A stretch of 64,000 bases of DNA, taken from assembly GCA_963727075.1 (NCBI GenBank), contig CAVSET010000006.1, positions 2,356,001 through 2,420,000 of the forward strand, written 5' to 3'. The translations under genes and the position numbers were made by a program. Below the pieces are notes generated by a model. The model was not told the DNA's origin. It saw nothing but the letters and a program-made list of their open reading frames with translations, and ran no database searches. This document shows positions 1 to 10,215 of this stretch, piece by piece (positions within the stretch are counted from its first letter, which is position 1; the number at the start of each line of letters is the position of its first letter). The stretch is from Bog-756 sp963727075. Its GTDB lineage: Bacteria > Actinomycetota > Acidimicrobiia > Acidimicrobiales > RAAP-2.

Positions 1-138
1 GGCGAGGAGAGACACGCTATCGGAACGCCGGCGACCGCCCGGCCCCGAACGGGTCGGTCTCCGGGACCTGGCCGGGCAGGTGGGAACCATCCGACACCCT
101 GCGTCAAGGGCGTTCGCCGTCGGCCACATCCGGGCCGT
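1..138. other. window edge, no gene assigned
   Basis: This 138-base stretch lies downstream of the holB stop codon and runs to the window edge. I see no convincing coding frame, hairpin with a T-tract, or RNA gene in it. It may be the end of an intergenic region or part of a gene cut by the edge. Confidence 0.3.
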
Positions 139-1305
139 TCAGTCGTTCATCCCCGACAGCTCGACCATCAGCGCCTCCATCATCAGCGACTCGTTGGCGT
201 TGCGGCCCAGGGCCACCGAGGCCTCGCTGATGGCGTCCACCTGGCGTGCCGCCCGGCCACTCTCGGCGGCGCGACCCGCAGACGCGGCATCCCCGGCAGC
301 ACCGACCGTGGCGATCAACCGATCGCGGTACACCTCGGCCAACGTGGCCAGGCCGAATCGGAGGTCATCGGTACGCCAACGTCTCTCTTCCCGCTTGTGG
401 CGCTCCTCGACCTGCCGGCGTCCGGTGACGCCCCGGGCACCGATGAGCTCCGCCTGCTCGGCCATGGCCACCAGCTCGGCGGCGTGTTGCTCCCGGAGGG
501 GGGCGAGGGCCTCGTCGGCCGAGGCCAGCAGCTCGGCGGCCACCACCGCAGCAGCTGCCCCACTTCCGTCGAGCCGCGCCGGCACCGCGCGCCACTGCTC
601 CTGCCGGGCCACGTAGCCGGGATCGTCCACCAACAGGCCGGCCCGGTCGAGGCGGCCCCCCGACGCCCGGGCCACCGACTCGGCCTGGTCCGGCGACACG
701 CCCCGTCGGACCAGCCATTCGACCACTGCCTCCTCGGGTACTGGGTCGAAGGCGATCTGCACGCACCGGCTCACGATGGTGGCCAGGATGGACGGCAGGT
801 CGTCGGCGAGCAGGACGAACACGGTCGCCGGAGGAGGCTCCTCCACCGTCTTCAGCAAGGCCGGCACCGCCCGCTCCGCCAGATGGAGGTCCGTGACCAT
901 CAACACCTGGCGTGCCGATTCCAATGGACGGCGCTGGGCCCGGGACACGATCAACCGCGCTTCATCCACGTCGAGCGCGGCGGCGGTCCGTTCCACCACG
1001 ACCAGGTCGGGATGGGTCCCGGCCAGGGCCCGACGGCAGGTGTTGCACACCCCGCACCCGCCCGTTGGGCAGAGCAACGCCGCGGCCAGCCCCCGCGCCG
1101 CGGCCCGCTTCCCGGAGCCGGGCGGGCCGTGGAGCATGAAGGCGTGCACCGGCCGACGCGCCGCCCCCCTGAGCTGGGCCACAGCCCGCTCCTGCCCAAC
1201 CACGTCGGCGAAGAGGGACGGTGACGGCAGGGAGCCGGCGTCGGCGACCGAGGCGTCGGCCGCGGCGTCGGTGCCGGTGCCTGAGGCGGGGGGACTAGTG
1301 GGCAT
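139..1305 (-). CDS. holB: DNA polymerase III delta' subunit (clamp loader)
   Basis: This is a clamp-loader AAA+ ATPase subunit that helps load the beta clamp during replication. The protein is 388 residues. A P-loop GPPGSGKRAAA lies near residue 55, followed by the zinc-module cysteines (CPTGGCGVCNTC), which are typical of gamma/delta' subunits. The sensor-type segment KTVEEPPPATVFVLL and the SRC motif (IVSRCVQIAF) follow. I chose the ATG at 1305 because it overlaps the tmk stop (tmk ends at 1295) and gives the usual N-terminus; the frame stays open upstream but only as tmk antiframe. It is the last gene of a tightly overlapping topA-tmk-holB run, so translational coupling is likely. Identification as a delta'/gamma-type subunit is secure. 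The delta' assignment over a short DnaX rests on length and on the lack of a long C-terminal extension. Confidence 0.88.
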   Translation of the reverse strand: MPTSPPASGTGTDAAADASVADAGSLPSPSLFADVVGQERAVAQLRGAARRPVHAFMLHGPPGSGKRAAARGLAAALLCPTGGCGVCNTCRRALAGTHPDLVVVERTAAALDVDEARLIVSRAQRRPLESARQVLMVTDLHLAERAVPALLKTVEEPPPATVFVLLADDLPSILATIVSRCVQIAFDPVPEEAVVEWLVRRGVSPDQAESVARASGGRLDRAGLLVDDPGYVARQEQWRAVPARLDGSGAAAAVVAAELLASADEALAPLREQHAAELVAMAEQAELIGARGVTGRRQVEERHKREERRWRTDDLRFGLATLAEVYRDRLIATVGAAGDAASAGRAAESGRAARQVDAISEASVALGRNANESLMMEALMVELSGMND

Positions 1306-1927
1306 CTTCCGCCAACCCGAGCACAGCCGCGACTCCCGACCATGCCGCGGCGGCGACCTCGTCGACCGGTCCCGAGCCGTCGACCACGACCCAGGGGGTG
1401 GTCGCCTCGGCCGCCAGCTGGCGGTAGCCGTCGGCCACCCGCTGCTGGAACTCACCGCCTTGACCCTCGAGACGATCGTCGGGCGTGCCCCGGCGACGCG
1501 AGGCGGCCACCTCGACCGGCACATCGATGAGCACGGTGGCATCGGGGGCCACGCCGCCGGTGGCCCAGTGGATGAGCCCGGCCAGAGCGGCGGGGTCGAG
1601 GCCCCGTCCGTAGCCCTGGTAGGCGAGGGTCGAGGCGGAGAACCGATCGGTCACCACCCATGTCCCCGTCTCGAGCGCCGGCGCCACCACCTCGGCCACG
1701 TGCTGGGCCCGGTCGGCCGCCATCAGCAGCGCCTCGGTCCGGGTGGCCACCGGACCCTCCCCCGCGTCCAGGAGCAGCCGCCGCAGCGAGCTCCCGAGCG
1801 CGGTGGCCCCGGGTTCGAAGGTGAGCAGGGCGGCGAGCCGTTCGGCCAACAGCTGGGCCTGGGTGGACTTACCGCAGCCGTCGATTCCTTCCAGAGCGAT
1901 CAGGCGACCCCGTGCGGTGCGATTCAC
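1295..1927 (-). CDS. tmk: thymidylate kinase
   Basis: The enzyme phosphorylates dTMP to dTDP in the cytosol, the step after thymidylate synthase in dTTP synthesis. About 210 residues. The N-terminus has the P-loop ALEGIDGCGKSTQAQ, then EPGATALG, a variant of the family's R-E-P-G-G-T motif in which the usual arginine is replaced by phenylalanine (TFEP). The DRF motif (VVTDRFSASTLAYQGYGRG) follows, and a lid-like segment ASRRRGTPDDRLE. I chose the GTG at 1927, whose GTGA overlaps the topA stop, giving the P-loop at about residue 13 as usual. The stop overlaps the holB start region. The frame is also open upstream through topA, but only because topA carries a one-base frame break; the two proteins are not expected to be fused. 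Confidence 0.9.
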   Translation of the reverse strand: MNRTARGRLIALEGIDGCGKSTQAQLLAERLAALLTFEPGATALGSSLRRLLLDAGEGPVATRTEALLMAADRAQHVAEVVAPALETGTWVVTDRFSASTLAYQGYGRGLDPAALAGLIHWATGGVAPDATVLIDVPVEVAASRRRGTPDDRLEGQGGEFQQRVADGYRQLAAEATTPWVVVDGSGPVDEVAAAAWSGVAAVLGLAEDAH

Positions 1928-4861
1928 TCGGAGTTGTCGGCCCTCGGCACGGCGGCCCTCGGAGCCGCCCTCTTCTTCGCCGCCGCCTTGGTGGTGCCCC
2001 GCTTCTTCGCCACCGCCTTGGTGGTGGCCCGCTTCTTCGCCGCTGTCTTGGTGGTGGCCCGCTTCTTCGCCGCTGTCTTGGTGGCTCTGGCCTTCTTCGC
2101 CGCCTTCTTGGCCGGGGCCTTCTGACGGGTGGGAGGACCGGCGGCGCGGCGCTCGGCCAGCAGCTCCGCCGCCCGTTCCACCGTGAGGCCCTCGACGTCG
2201 TCCCCCCGCACGCAACGAGGCGTTGGTGGTCCCGTCGGTGACATAGGGGCCGAAGCGGCCGTCCTTGACCACCATGGTGAGGCCGGTGTCGGGGTCGGCA
2301 CCCATCTCGCGCAGCGGACCCTTCGCGTTGCGGCCCCGGGTCTTGGGCTGGGCGAAGAGCGCCAGGGCCTCATCCAGGCCCACGGTGAGGATCTGGTCTT
2401 CGGTCACCAAGCTCCTCGTGTCGGACCCCCGCTTCAGGTACGGCCCGAACCGGCCGTTGTGGGCAACGATCTCCTCATTGGTGGCGGGGTCGGTACCGAC
2501 CACCCGCGGGATGCGCAGGAGATCGAGCGCCTGTTCCAAGGTGAGGGTGGACGGCGACATCGATGCGAACAGCGACGACGTGCGCGGCTTCGGGCCTCCC
2601 TCGACCAGTTCACCGAGCTGGACGTAGGGCCCGAACCGGCCGGCCCGGACCTGCACGGGCAGCTCGGTCTCGGGGTCCTCGCCGAGCACCCGGTCCGAGG
2701 AGGGCGCGGCCAGGAGCTCCTCGGCCCGCTCGACGGTCAGCTCGTCGGGTGCCAGGTCCTCGGGCACCGAGACCCGGTCCTCGCCGCGCTGGAGGTAGGG
2801 GCCGTACCGGCCCACGCGGGCCACGATCTCCTCGCCGTTGGACCCGGTCCCGATGGGGATGGAGTTGATCTCGCGGGCATCGATCTCCCCGAGGTAGGTG
2901 CTCACCTCGCGCTTGAGGCCGAGCCCCTGCCCGTCACCGCCCGGCCGGCCGGCATCGGTCCGACCGGAACCGGGGTGGACGTCGTCCCCGAAGTAGAAGC
3001 GGGTGAGCCATGGGAGCGACTCCTCGTCGCCGGCGGCGATGGCGTCGAGGTCGTCCTCCATGGAGGCGGTGAACCCGTAGTCCACCAGGTCGGAGAAGTA
3101 CCGCTCGAGCAGGCCGACCACGGCGAAGGCGGTGAACGAGGGGACCAGGGCGGTACCCTTCTTCCAGACGTAGCCCCGGTCGAGGATGGTGGCGATCACG
3201 CTGGCATAGGTCGACGGCCGGCCCACCCCCAGCTCCTCCATGGCCTTGACCAGCGACGCCTCGGTGTAGCGAGCGGGAGGCTGGGTGGTATGCGACCCCG
3301 GCTCGAGGTCGGAGACCGACACGGGGTCGCCCTCGGCCATCGGTGGCAGGTGGACCTCGCGGTCGGCCAGCTCGGCCTCGGGGTCGTCCTCGCCCTCCAC
3401 GTAGGCCCGCAGGTACCCGGGGAACTGGATCACCTTCCCCGACGCCGAGAACTCGGCCTCACGCCCGTCGGTGCCGCCGGTCCCGCTCGACCTCCCCACC
3501 AGCCGGACCTGGGCGCTGGTCCCGGTGGCGTCGTTCATCTGCGAGGCGACGGTGCGCTTCCAGATCAGGTCGTAGAGCCGGAGCTCGTCACCGGCGAGGG
3601 ACCGGGCCGCCTCCTCCGGGGTACGGAAGGTGGTGCCGGCCGGTCGGATGGCTTCGTGGGCCTCCTGGGCGTTCTTCACCTTGCGCTCGTAGCGTCGCGG
3701 TTGGGCCGGCACGTACTCCGGCCCGTAGAGGGCGGACGCCTGGGAGCGGGCCGCTCCGAGCGCCTCGCTCGACAGCGTGGTCGAGTCGGTGCGCATGTAG
3801 GTGATCCAGCCGTCCTCGTAGAGGCGCTGAGCCACCTGCATGGCCCGCCGGGAGCCGAACCGGAGCTTGCGCCCGGCCTCCTGCTGCAGGGTCGAGGTCA
3901 TGAAAGGTGCTGCCGGCGAGCGCCGGAAGGGCTTTTCGGTCAGGGACCGCACGGCGAAGTCGGCGCCAGCCAGACCGGCGGCGAGGGTGCGGGCCCCGTC
4001 CTCGTCGAGCACGACCACCGAGCCGGGTGAGGCCAGGGTGCCCGTCGGCCCGAAGTCTCGCCCGGAGGCGAGTGGCACCCCGTCCACCGCCGCCAGCGAG
4101 GCGGTGAAGGAATTGGGTGAGCCCTCGGTGGCCGGGGCGGTGGTGGTGAAGGTGGCGTCGATGCCCCACCACCCGGCCGAGCGGAACTCCATGCGAGACC
4201 GCTCCCGCTCGACCACCATCCGGGTGGCGACGCTCTGGACCCGGCCGGCCGACAGCCGCGGCATGATCTTCTTCCACAGCACCGGCGACACCTCGTAGCC
4301 ATACAGGCGGTCGAGGATGCGACGGGCCTCCTGGGCGTCGACCAGGCGCCGGTCGAGGTCGCGCCACTCCTGGACGGCGCGCTCGATGGCCGGGCGGGTG
4401 ATCTCGTGGAACACCATCCGCTTGACCGGTACCCGGGGAGCCAGCACCTCCATGAGGTGCCAGGCGATCGACTCGCCCTCGCGGTCCTCGTCAGAGGCCA
4501 GATAGACCTCGCTGGCCTGCTTGACGAGCTGCTTCAACTTGGCCACCTGGGACTTCTTCTCGGATGAGACCACGTACAGGGGCTTGAAGCCGTTGTCGAC
4601 GTCGACGCCGAGCCGAGACCACGGCTCGCCCTTGTAGGCGGAGGGGACCTCGTCCGCCCGGCGGGGCAGGTCCCGGATGTGACCGATGGAGGACTCGACC
4701 ACGTAGCCCGACCCGAGCAGGCCGGCGATGGTCTTGGCCTTGGCCGGCGACTCCACGATGACCAGGGGTTTTGCTCCGTTACCGGGGCGCGGACCACCCC
4801 GTCGGGCGCCGTTCGTCGCGTCGGTGTCGGGGGCGGTCTGGGTGAGGTCGGTGGGTGCCAT
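1924..4861 (-). CDS. topA: DNA topoisomerase I, with an apparent frameshift
   Basis: Type IA topoisomerase relaxing negative supercoils. From the N-terminus: a TOPRIM domain (LVIVESPAKAKTIAGLLG; later SDEDREGESIAWHL), the active-site region YITYMRTDSTTLS, and several C-terminal repeats with the GRFGPY signature (at least four), as in actinobacterial enzymes. It ends in a lysine/alanine-rich basic tail. The frame breaks at a run of six C at 2202-2207. Upstream the protein reads ...TNASLRAG, and the expected continuation DDVEGLTVERAAELL sits in the next frame, which runs to the stop at 1924. Dropping one C restores a normal protein of roughly 975 residues. The gene is essential in actinobacteria, so a homopolymer error is the simplest explanation; programmed frameshifting is less likely. 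The start is ATG 4861. First gene of topA-tmk-holB. Confidence 0.9.
1967..2110 (-). repeat. topA: 30-bp tandem repeats encoding the Lys/Ala tail of TopA
   Basis: Near-identical 30-base units encode the ten-residue unit AAKKRATTKT and variants of it (KTAAKKRATT, KAVAKKRGTT, KAAAKKRAAP). Lysine-rich tails of this type in actinobacterial topoisomerase I enzymes bind DNA and aid processivity. Unit number may vary between strains and may be misassembled. Confidence 0.7.
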
Positions 4862-4958
4862 GGCTGTGGGGCACAGGGTGAACGGTGGTGCGAGCCGTTG
4901 TCAACCCCGAGGGTGCAGGCCCGGGGGGCCTCCGTCGGACCCGACGCTGACCGGACGG

Positions 4959-7364
4959 TCAGTCGTGCGCTGCGTCCACCGCCACCGTAGCGGCCTTGTC
5001 GAGCGCCGCCGCTTCAGCCCCCGGGACGTCGCTGTCCATGGCCTCCGTCTTGCGCTTGGAGAAGGCGATGGCCCCGAGCAGCACGACCAGGGCCACGCCG
5101 GCGATGGCCAGGCGGGCCCCGGTGTGGACCCGGAGGGTGATGACGGCGGGCAGGATCAGCAGGGAGACCAGGTTCATCACCTTGATCAGCGGGTTGAGAG
5201 CGGGTCCGGCCGTGTCCTTGAACGGGTCACCGATGGTGTCGCCGATGACCGCCGCTTTGTGGGCGTCCGACCCCTTGCCCCCCTCGTGGCCGTCCTCGAT
5301 GAACTTCTTGGCGTTGTCCCAGGCCCCTCCGGAGTTGGACAGGAAGTTGGCCATCAGCTGGCCGGTGAGGATGGCGCCGACGAGGAAAGCCCCGAGGGCG
5401 AAGTAGCTGATGCCGAAGCCCACGATGACCGGGGAGAGGACGGCGAGGAGGGCCGGCGTGGCCAGCTCGCGCTGCGAGGCGGTGGTGCAGATGGCGATGA
5501 TCTTCCCGTACTCGGGCTTCTCCGTGTAGTCCATGATCCCCGGGTGCTCGCGGAACTGGCGGCGCACCTCCTGGACCACGGTCCCCGCCGAGCGACCGAC
5601 GGCCCGGATGGCGAGTGCCGAGAAGATGAAGGCGATGGAGCCGCCGATGAGCACGCCGACGAAGATCGTCGGGTGGGAGACGTTGATCGACGTCTGCGGC
5701 AGGTCGAACAGCCAATTGACGGGGGCGCCCAGCGGGGCGTGCAGGCCGAGCTGGGACCCGATGGTCTCGATGAACGAGGCGAAGAGGGCGACCGAGGCGA
5801 TGACGGCCGAGCCGATGGCCACGCCCTTGGTCACCGCCTTGGTGGTGTTGCCCACCGCGTCGAGGCTGACCATGACCCGCTCGGCTTCACCGGTGAACTC
5901 GCCGGACATCTCGGCCACACCGGCGGCGTTGTCCGAGACCGGGCCGAAGCTGTCCTCCGAGACGATCATCCCGGCCGTCGACAGCAGGCCGATGCCGGTG
6001 AGGGAGATGAGGTAGAGGGTGAGCTCGATGTTGCCGCCCCCCAGGCCGATGGAGATGGCGATGGCCAAGACGATGGCGATGATGGCCCACACCGAGGACT
6101 CCAGACCGAGCGAGATCCCGGCCAGGGTGAGCGTGGCCGGCCCGGTCCTGGCCGTCTCGGCGACCTCGCGTACCGGACTCCGCTCCGTCGAGGTGAAGTG
6201 CTCGGTGATCTGGCTGGCCACCAACATGAGGACGACCCCGGCGAGGACAGCGTAGAAGGCCTTCCAATAGTGGAGGTAGGCCCCGGCGATCACGGCCGTG
6301 CCACCGATGGTGAGCAGGCCGGCCGTCCACACCCCCCGGTTGATGGGGGCCATGGCGTTGCGGTCGTTGCGGCCGGCCCGGACCACCAGCACGCCCACGA
6401 TGGTGGCCAGGATCCCGATGGCCGGCACGGCGATGGGGAAGATGACCGTCTTGGCCGCGTCGGCGCCGCGGTGGATCGAGGCGAAGGCAGTCACCCCGAG
6501 GATGATCGAGGCGATGATGGTGATCACGTAGGACTCGAAGAGGTCGGCCGCCATGCCGGCGCAGTCGCCCACGTTGTCCCCGACGTTGTCGGCGATGGTG
6601 GCGGCGTTGCGCGGGTCGTCCTCGGGGATGCCCGCCTCGACCTTGCCCACCAGGTCGGCCCCCACGTCGGCGGCCTTGGTGAAGATGCCGCCCCCGACCC
6701 GCATGAACAGGGCGAGCAACGACGCCCCGAAACCGAACCCGATGAGCACCGAGGTCGCCGTGTTCTGGAAGACGAGCACGATGACGGTGGCCCCGAGCAG
6801 GCCCAGGCCAACGCAGAGCAGCCCGGTGATGGCCCCGGTGCGGAAGGCCACCTTGAGGGCCGGGGCCATCTGTCCCTCCCGGGCCGCCGCCGCGGTGCGC
6901 ACATTTCCCCGGACGGCGAGGCTCATGCCGATGAACCCGGTGAGCCCGGAGCACAGGGCCCCGGCCAGAAAGCAGATCACCCGGTAGATGCCGGCCTGGG
7001 CGAAGGTCAGGTCGGTGACGGTCTGGTGAACCACCAGGTGACCGCCGCCACTCAAGAACAGCACGTGGGTGACGGTGTGGGTCACTTTGGTGGCGGTGAA
7101 GAAGATGAGCACGGCCAGTGGGACGATGATGATCCCGATGGTCTTGAACTGCCGCGACAGGAACGCCTCGGCCCCCTCCTGGATGGCCCGGGCAATGTCC
7201 TTCATCGACGCCGTCCCCTGGTCGGCGGCCAACACCCCTCGCACCAGCATCAGGCCCACGGCAATGGAGGCCAGGGCACAGACCAGCGCGAAGTACAACC
7301 AGGTCTTCTCGGAGCTGGAAAGGAGAAAAGCCTGGTAACCCCCTTCTGCCAGGAGGTGGGTCAT
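4959..7364 (-). CDS. hppA: membrane-bound proton-translocating pyrophosphatase, K+-independent type
   Basis: An integral membrane pump that couples hydrolysis of pyrophosphate to proton export. At 801 residues it is slightly longer than most bacterial homologues, with many hydrophobic segments. The catalytic signature DVGADLVGKVE is present, followed by the acidic cluster (EDDPRNAATIADNVGDNVGD) and a second conserved region near the C-terminus (SDAHKAAVIGDTIGDP). The subtype can be read: the segment VGNTTKAVTKG has lysine where K+-dependent enzymes have alanine, which marks the K+-independent H+-pumping class. An AGGGAG ribosome-binding site lies about ten bases before ATG 7364. It stands alone between topA and the potassium module, and may recycle pyrophosphate released by biosynthesis. 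Function is well supported. Confidence 0.95.
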   Translation of the reverse strand: MTHLLAEGGYQAFLLSSSEKTWLYFALVCALASIAVGLMLVRGVLAADQGTASMKDIARAIQEGAEAFLSRQFKTIGIIIVPLAVLIFFTATKVTHTVTHVLFLSGGGHLVVHQTVTDLTFAQAGIYRVICFLAGALCSGLTGFIGMSLAVRGNVRTAAAAREGQMAPALKVAFRTGAITGLLCVGLGLLGATVIVLVFQNTATSVLIGFGFGASLLALFMRVGGGIFTKAADVGADLVGKVEAGIPEDDPRNAATIADNVGDNVGDCAGMAADLFESYVITIIASIILGVTAFASIHRGADAAKTVIFPIAVPAIGILATIVGVLVVRAGRNDRNAMAPINRGVWTAGLLTIGGTAVIAGAYLHYWKAFYAVLAGVVLMLVASQITEHFTSTERSPVREVAETARTGPATLTLAGISLGLESSVWAIIAIVLAIAISIGLGGGNIELTLYLISLTGIGLLSTAGMIVSEDSFGPVSDNAAGVAEMSGEFTGEAERVMVSLDAVGNTTKAVTKGVAIGSAVIASVALFASFIETIGSQLGLHAPLGAPVNWLFDLPQTSINVSHPTIFVGVLIGGSIAFIFSALAIRAVGRSAGTVVQEVRRQFREHPGIMDYTEKPEYGKIIAICTTASQRELATPALLAVLSPVIVGFGISYFALGAFLVGAILTGQLMANFLSNSGGAWDNAKKFIEDGHEGGKGSDAHKAAVIGDTIGDPFKDTAGPALNPLIKVMNLVSLLILPAVITLRVHTGARLAIAGVALVVLLGAIAFSKRKTEAMDSDVPGAEAAALDKAATVAVDAAHD

Positions 7365-7597
7365 CGGTGAGGCTCCCTTCGGTTCACTGCGTGGTTAGGT
7401 TCGAACATGCCGGCCCCCGCGACCGCCCATGACCAGAGACCGTGTCCCCCTGCGAGCCATAGCCGTACGGCCTGGGCCGAGGCGCGCCGTCACGGTGCGC
7501 CGAATCCGGCAACGGGGGCAGAAGATACTTACAAAAGGGTGCATCCGGCAAGGAAGGGGTCGGGCGGCCGCCGCCGGCGCGCCGTGCGGGTGGGTGG
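7365..7597. other. intergenic region between kimA-like and hppA
   Basis: This region is upstream of hppA and downstream of the potassium-importer gene, both on the minus strand. It holds an AT-richer patch near 7525-7545 that could carry the hppA promoter, but I cannot define -35 and -10 boxes with confidence. I see no clear terminator. Confidence 0.3.
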
Positions 7598-10078
7598 TCA
7601 GGAGGGCTCCACCCCGGCGTCCGGGCCGGCCACCAGCTCGTAGTCGGGGTTGAGAATGGCCTGGCGCCGGGCCCAGTCCCCGACCATCCCCTCGACCACC
7701 AGGCGGGCCCCGGGCTGGATACCCGGGATGCGGCGTCGCCCCTGGAACACGAGCAGGAGCCGTCCCGTCTCGTCGGCCAGGACACACTCGAGGTTGGACG
7801 TGCCCGCCCGGGGCTGGACGCGTACCGACTTCACCCGGCCGGCCACGCGGACCCGGTGGCGCCACTCCGCTTCGCTGATCGGGATGGTGCCGGCGCCGCG
7901 CTCCCCGAAGGCGGCCCGGTCGAACGAGGTTTTCGCCCCGTCCCGCTCGGCCGTCCGGGCCTGGGCCCGGGCCGAGGCCCGTCCCACCCGGGCTCCCCGT
8001 ACCGGGCCGTCGTCGGTCTGGCGGATCCACCGCCGACGCGTGGACAGCCACCCCCCGGTCAGCTGGTACGGCACCACGGTGGCGTTCACGTGGGCCAGCT
8101 GGCCCACGGCCGCGGCGATCTGATCGGCACTCCCGTCGTGGAGGAGCCGGTGCCACCCGGCCGCGAACCCGCGGCGCGGCAGCAGGATGCTCAGCTCCGT
8201 CTGGCGGTCGGCTACCGTCTCGGCCGCCAGCTCGAGGGTCGCCCGGGTGAGCCGACGGTCCTCGCACTCCACCACGTCGAGGGGAAGCCGGGTCAGGCCG
8301 AGACGGCCCCACTCCGCTTCGAGGTCGGCGGCCACCCGGTTGTCCAGGGTGAAGTGGACGGCGCGGAGCTCATCGGGGTGGAGGGTGCGGGCGTACTGGA
8401 GGGCACGGGCCGTGGCCATGTCCAGCCGGTCCACCAGGACCACCACCACGTGGCGGTTGAGCACCGGCGCCTCGGCCGCCTCGGCCGCACCCTCCTCCAG
8501 TTGGTGCTCCTCGTCGACGTACTGCCGGTGCAGACCGAGGAGGCCCACCACGCCGAGCGGCAGGATGACCAGGATGACCCAGGCGCCCTCCTTGAACTTG
8601 GCCACCGCGATGATCACCAGCACGATGGCCGACAGCACCGAGGCGGTGCCGTTGATGGCCAGCCTCCGGCGCCAGTGGTCCTCACGGTGGCTGTGGTGGA
8701 ACTTGGCCATGCCGGCGCCGGCCATGGTGAAGCCGGTGAACACGCCGATGGCATAGAGGGGGATGAGCTTGTCCACCTTGGCCTGCGTCACGGCCAACAG
8801 CACCACCGACACCACGGTGAGCACGATGATCCCGGTGGAGAACACCAGTCGGTGCCCGCGCTTGGTCAGCTGGCGGGGGAGGTAGGAGTCCTCGGCGGCG
8901 AAGCTGGCCAGGAAAGGAAAGCCGGTGAAGCTGGTGTTGGCGGCCAGGATGAGGATCAGGGTGGTGCCGATCTGCAGCAGGACGTACAAGAAATTGCCCA
9001 GACCGTGGGCGCCGTAGACGTGCTTGCCGATCTGGGAGATGACCGTCGGGGTCCCCGACAGGTAGGGGACGGGGTGGGTCAGCGCGGCCAGGGAGGAGAC
9101 CCCGAGCACCAACGAGCCCAGGATGACCGCCATCATGACCATGGTGATGCGGGCGTTGCGCGACTCGGGCCGGCGGAAGATGCTGACCCCGTTGGAGATG
9201 GCCTCGGTGCCGGTGAGTGCGGAACCGCCCGAGGCGAAAGCCTTGAGGATGACGAAGATCCCGGCGCCGTAGAGGAGGCCGCTCCCGGCGGTTCCGATGT
9301 GCTCGGCACCGGGGTGTCCGTAGACCGACTGGGCGTGCAGCGTGCCGTTGGCGGCCTTGAAGGCCCCGACGGCGAGGAGTATGACCATGTTGGCGATGAA
9401 GAAGTAGGTGGGGACGGCGAAGATCCGGCCGGCTTCGCGGATGCCGCGCAGGTTCCCGTAGGCGATGAGGAGCACCAGGACGATGGCGATCCACGTGGTG
9501 TCCGGGGTGAGCCCCGGAAAGACCGAGGTGATGGCGGCCACCCCGGCGGCCACCGACACCGCCACGGTCAGGGTGTAGTCGATGAGGAGGGACATGGCCG
9601 CCACCTGGGCCACGGTGAGGCCGAAGTTCTCCCGGGCCACCACGTAGGCGCCACCCGCCTTGGTGTACACCTTCACCACTTCGAGATAGGAGAGGGTGAC
9701 GAACAACAGGACGAAGATCACGGCGATGCTCACCGGGATCACCAGCGAGAAGGCGGCCACGCCCACCACCGCCACCAGGGGGATGAGCATCTGCTCGGTG
9801 GCGTACGCCGACGACGAGATCACGTCGGAGGACAGCACGGCGAGGGCGGTCGGCTTGCCCAGACGTTCGGACACCTGGCGGTCCGAAGCGATCGGGGGCC
9901 CGAGCAGTCGGTTCTTCAGGCGGTATCGGAGGGTCTCGGGCAGGTCGACCCGGCCGATCGGTGTGGCCGTCGGCATCATGCGGGATCCGGGGGCGGCCGG
10001 AGGCGGGGTGATGGTCACCCCGGACCCGTCCCCCGTCGGCCGAGCCGGGTCGAGGCCGCCGGCTGCCGATGGATCCAC
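7598..10078 (-). CDS. KimA-like K+ importer (KUP/APC) with C-terminal OB-fold
   Basis: Likely a proton-coupled potassium importer. Residues about 50-510 form the APC-fold membrane domain. It closely follows Bacillus KimA motif by motif: LSSDVISSSAYATEQ, LLIDYTLTVAVS, SALTGTEAIS and LIPLYAIGVF. These contain the Asp, Tyr, Thr and Ser residues known to line the KimA potassium sites. Residues about 550-690 match KimA's cytosolic universal-stress-like domain. The last roughly 100 residues are extra: after a linker, an OB-fold-like segment (HRVRVAGRVKSVRVQPR ... ADETGRLLLVFQGRRRIPG) that resembles a small protein encoded separately near the ceoBC locus of mycobacteria. Divergent from ceoB-ceoC, which supports a K+ role. 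GTG 10078 is the first start; the family N-terminus suggests the methionines about 34 residues in are possible alternatives. Confidence 0.82.
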   Translation of the reverse strand: MDPSAAGGLDPARPTGDGSGVTITPPPAAPGSRMMPTATPIGRVDLPETLRYRLKNRLLGPPIASDRQVSERLGKPTALAVLSSDVISSSAYATEQMLIPLVAVVGVAAFSLVIPVSIAVIFVLLFVTLSYLEVVKVYTKAGGAYVVARENFGLTVAQVAAMSLLIDYTLTVAVSVAAGVAAITSVFPGLTPDTTWIAIVLVLLIAYGNLRGIREAGRIFAVPTYFFIANMVILLAVGAFKAANGTLHAQSVYGHPGAEHIGTAGSGLLYGAGIFVILKAFASGGSALTGTEAISNGVSIFRRPESRNARITMVMMAVILGSLVLGVSSLAALTHPVPYLSGTPTVISQIGKHVYGAHGLGNFLYVLLQIGTTLILILAANTSFTGFPFLASFAAEDSYLPRQLTKRGHRLVFSTGIIVLTVVSVVLLAVTQAKVDKLIPLYAIGVFTGFTMAGAGMAKFHHSHREDHWRRRLAINGTASVLSAIVLVIIAVAKFKEGAWVILVILPLGVVGLLGLHRQYVDEEHQLEEGAAEAAEAPVLNRHVVVVLVDRLDMATARALQYARTLHPDELRAVHFTLDNRVAADLEAEWGRLGLTRLPLDVVECEDRRLTRATLELAAETVADRQTELSILLPRRGFAAGWHRLLHDGSADQIAAAVGQLAHVNATVVPYQLTGGWLSTRRRWIRQTDDGPVRGARVGRASARAQARTAERDGAKTSFDRAAFGERGAGTIPISEAEWRHRVRVAGRVKSVRVQPRAGTSNLECVLADETGRLLLVFQGRRRIPGIQPGARLVVEGMVGDWARRQAILNPDYELVAGPDAGVEPS

Positions 10079-10215
10079 CCTCTCAGTAAATCACGGGCCC
10101 CGGGCCGGCCCGTGAAGCGCCGGCCAGGGAGGACAGAGGTCCGTCGCCAGGACCGCCCGCGGGCCGACAGCCGGGGTGAGTTGTGATCGGGTGACGATGC
10201 GTGTTGCATGGTCGG

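Noticed and set aside
1295..4861. A TopA-thymidylate kinase fusion protein
   Set aside because: The fused frame exists only because of the frame break at 2202-2207; the conserved TopA tail continues in the other frame and tmk has its own start.
4728..7370. An 880-codon open frame on the plus strand
   Set aside because: It is the antisense of the pyrophosphatase gene; the translation is a run of Gly, Asp, His and Arg with no fold or family.
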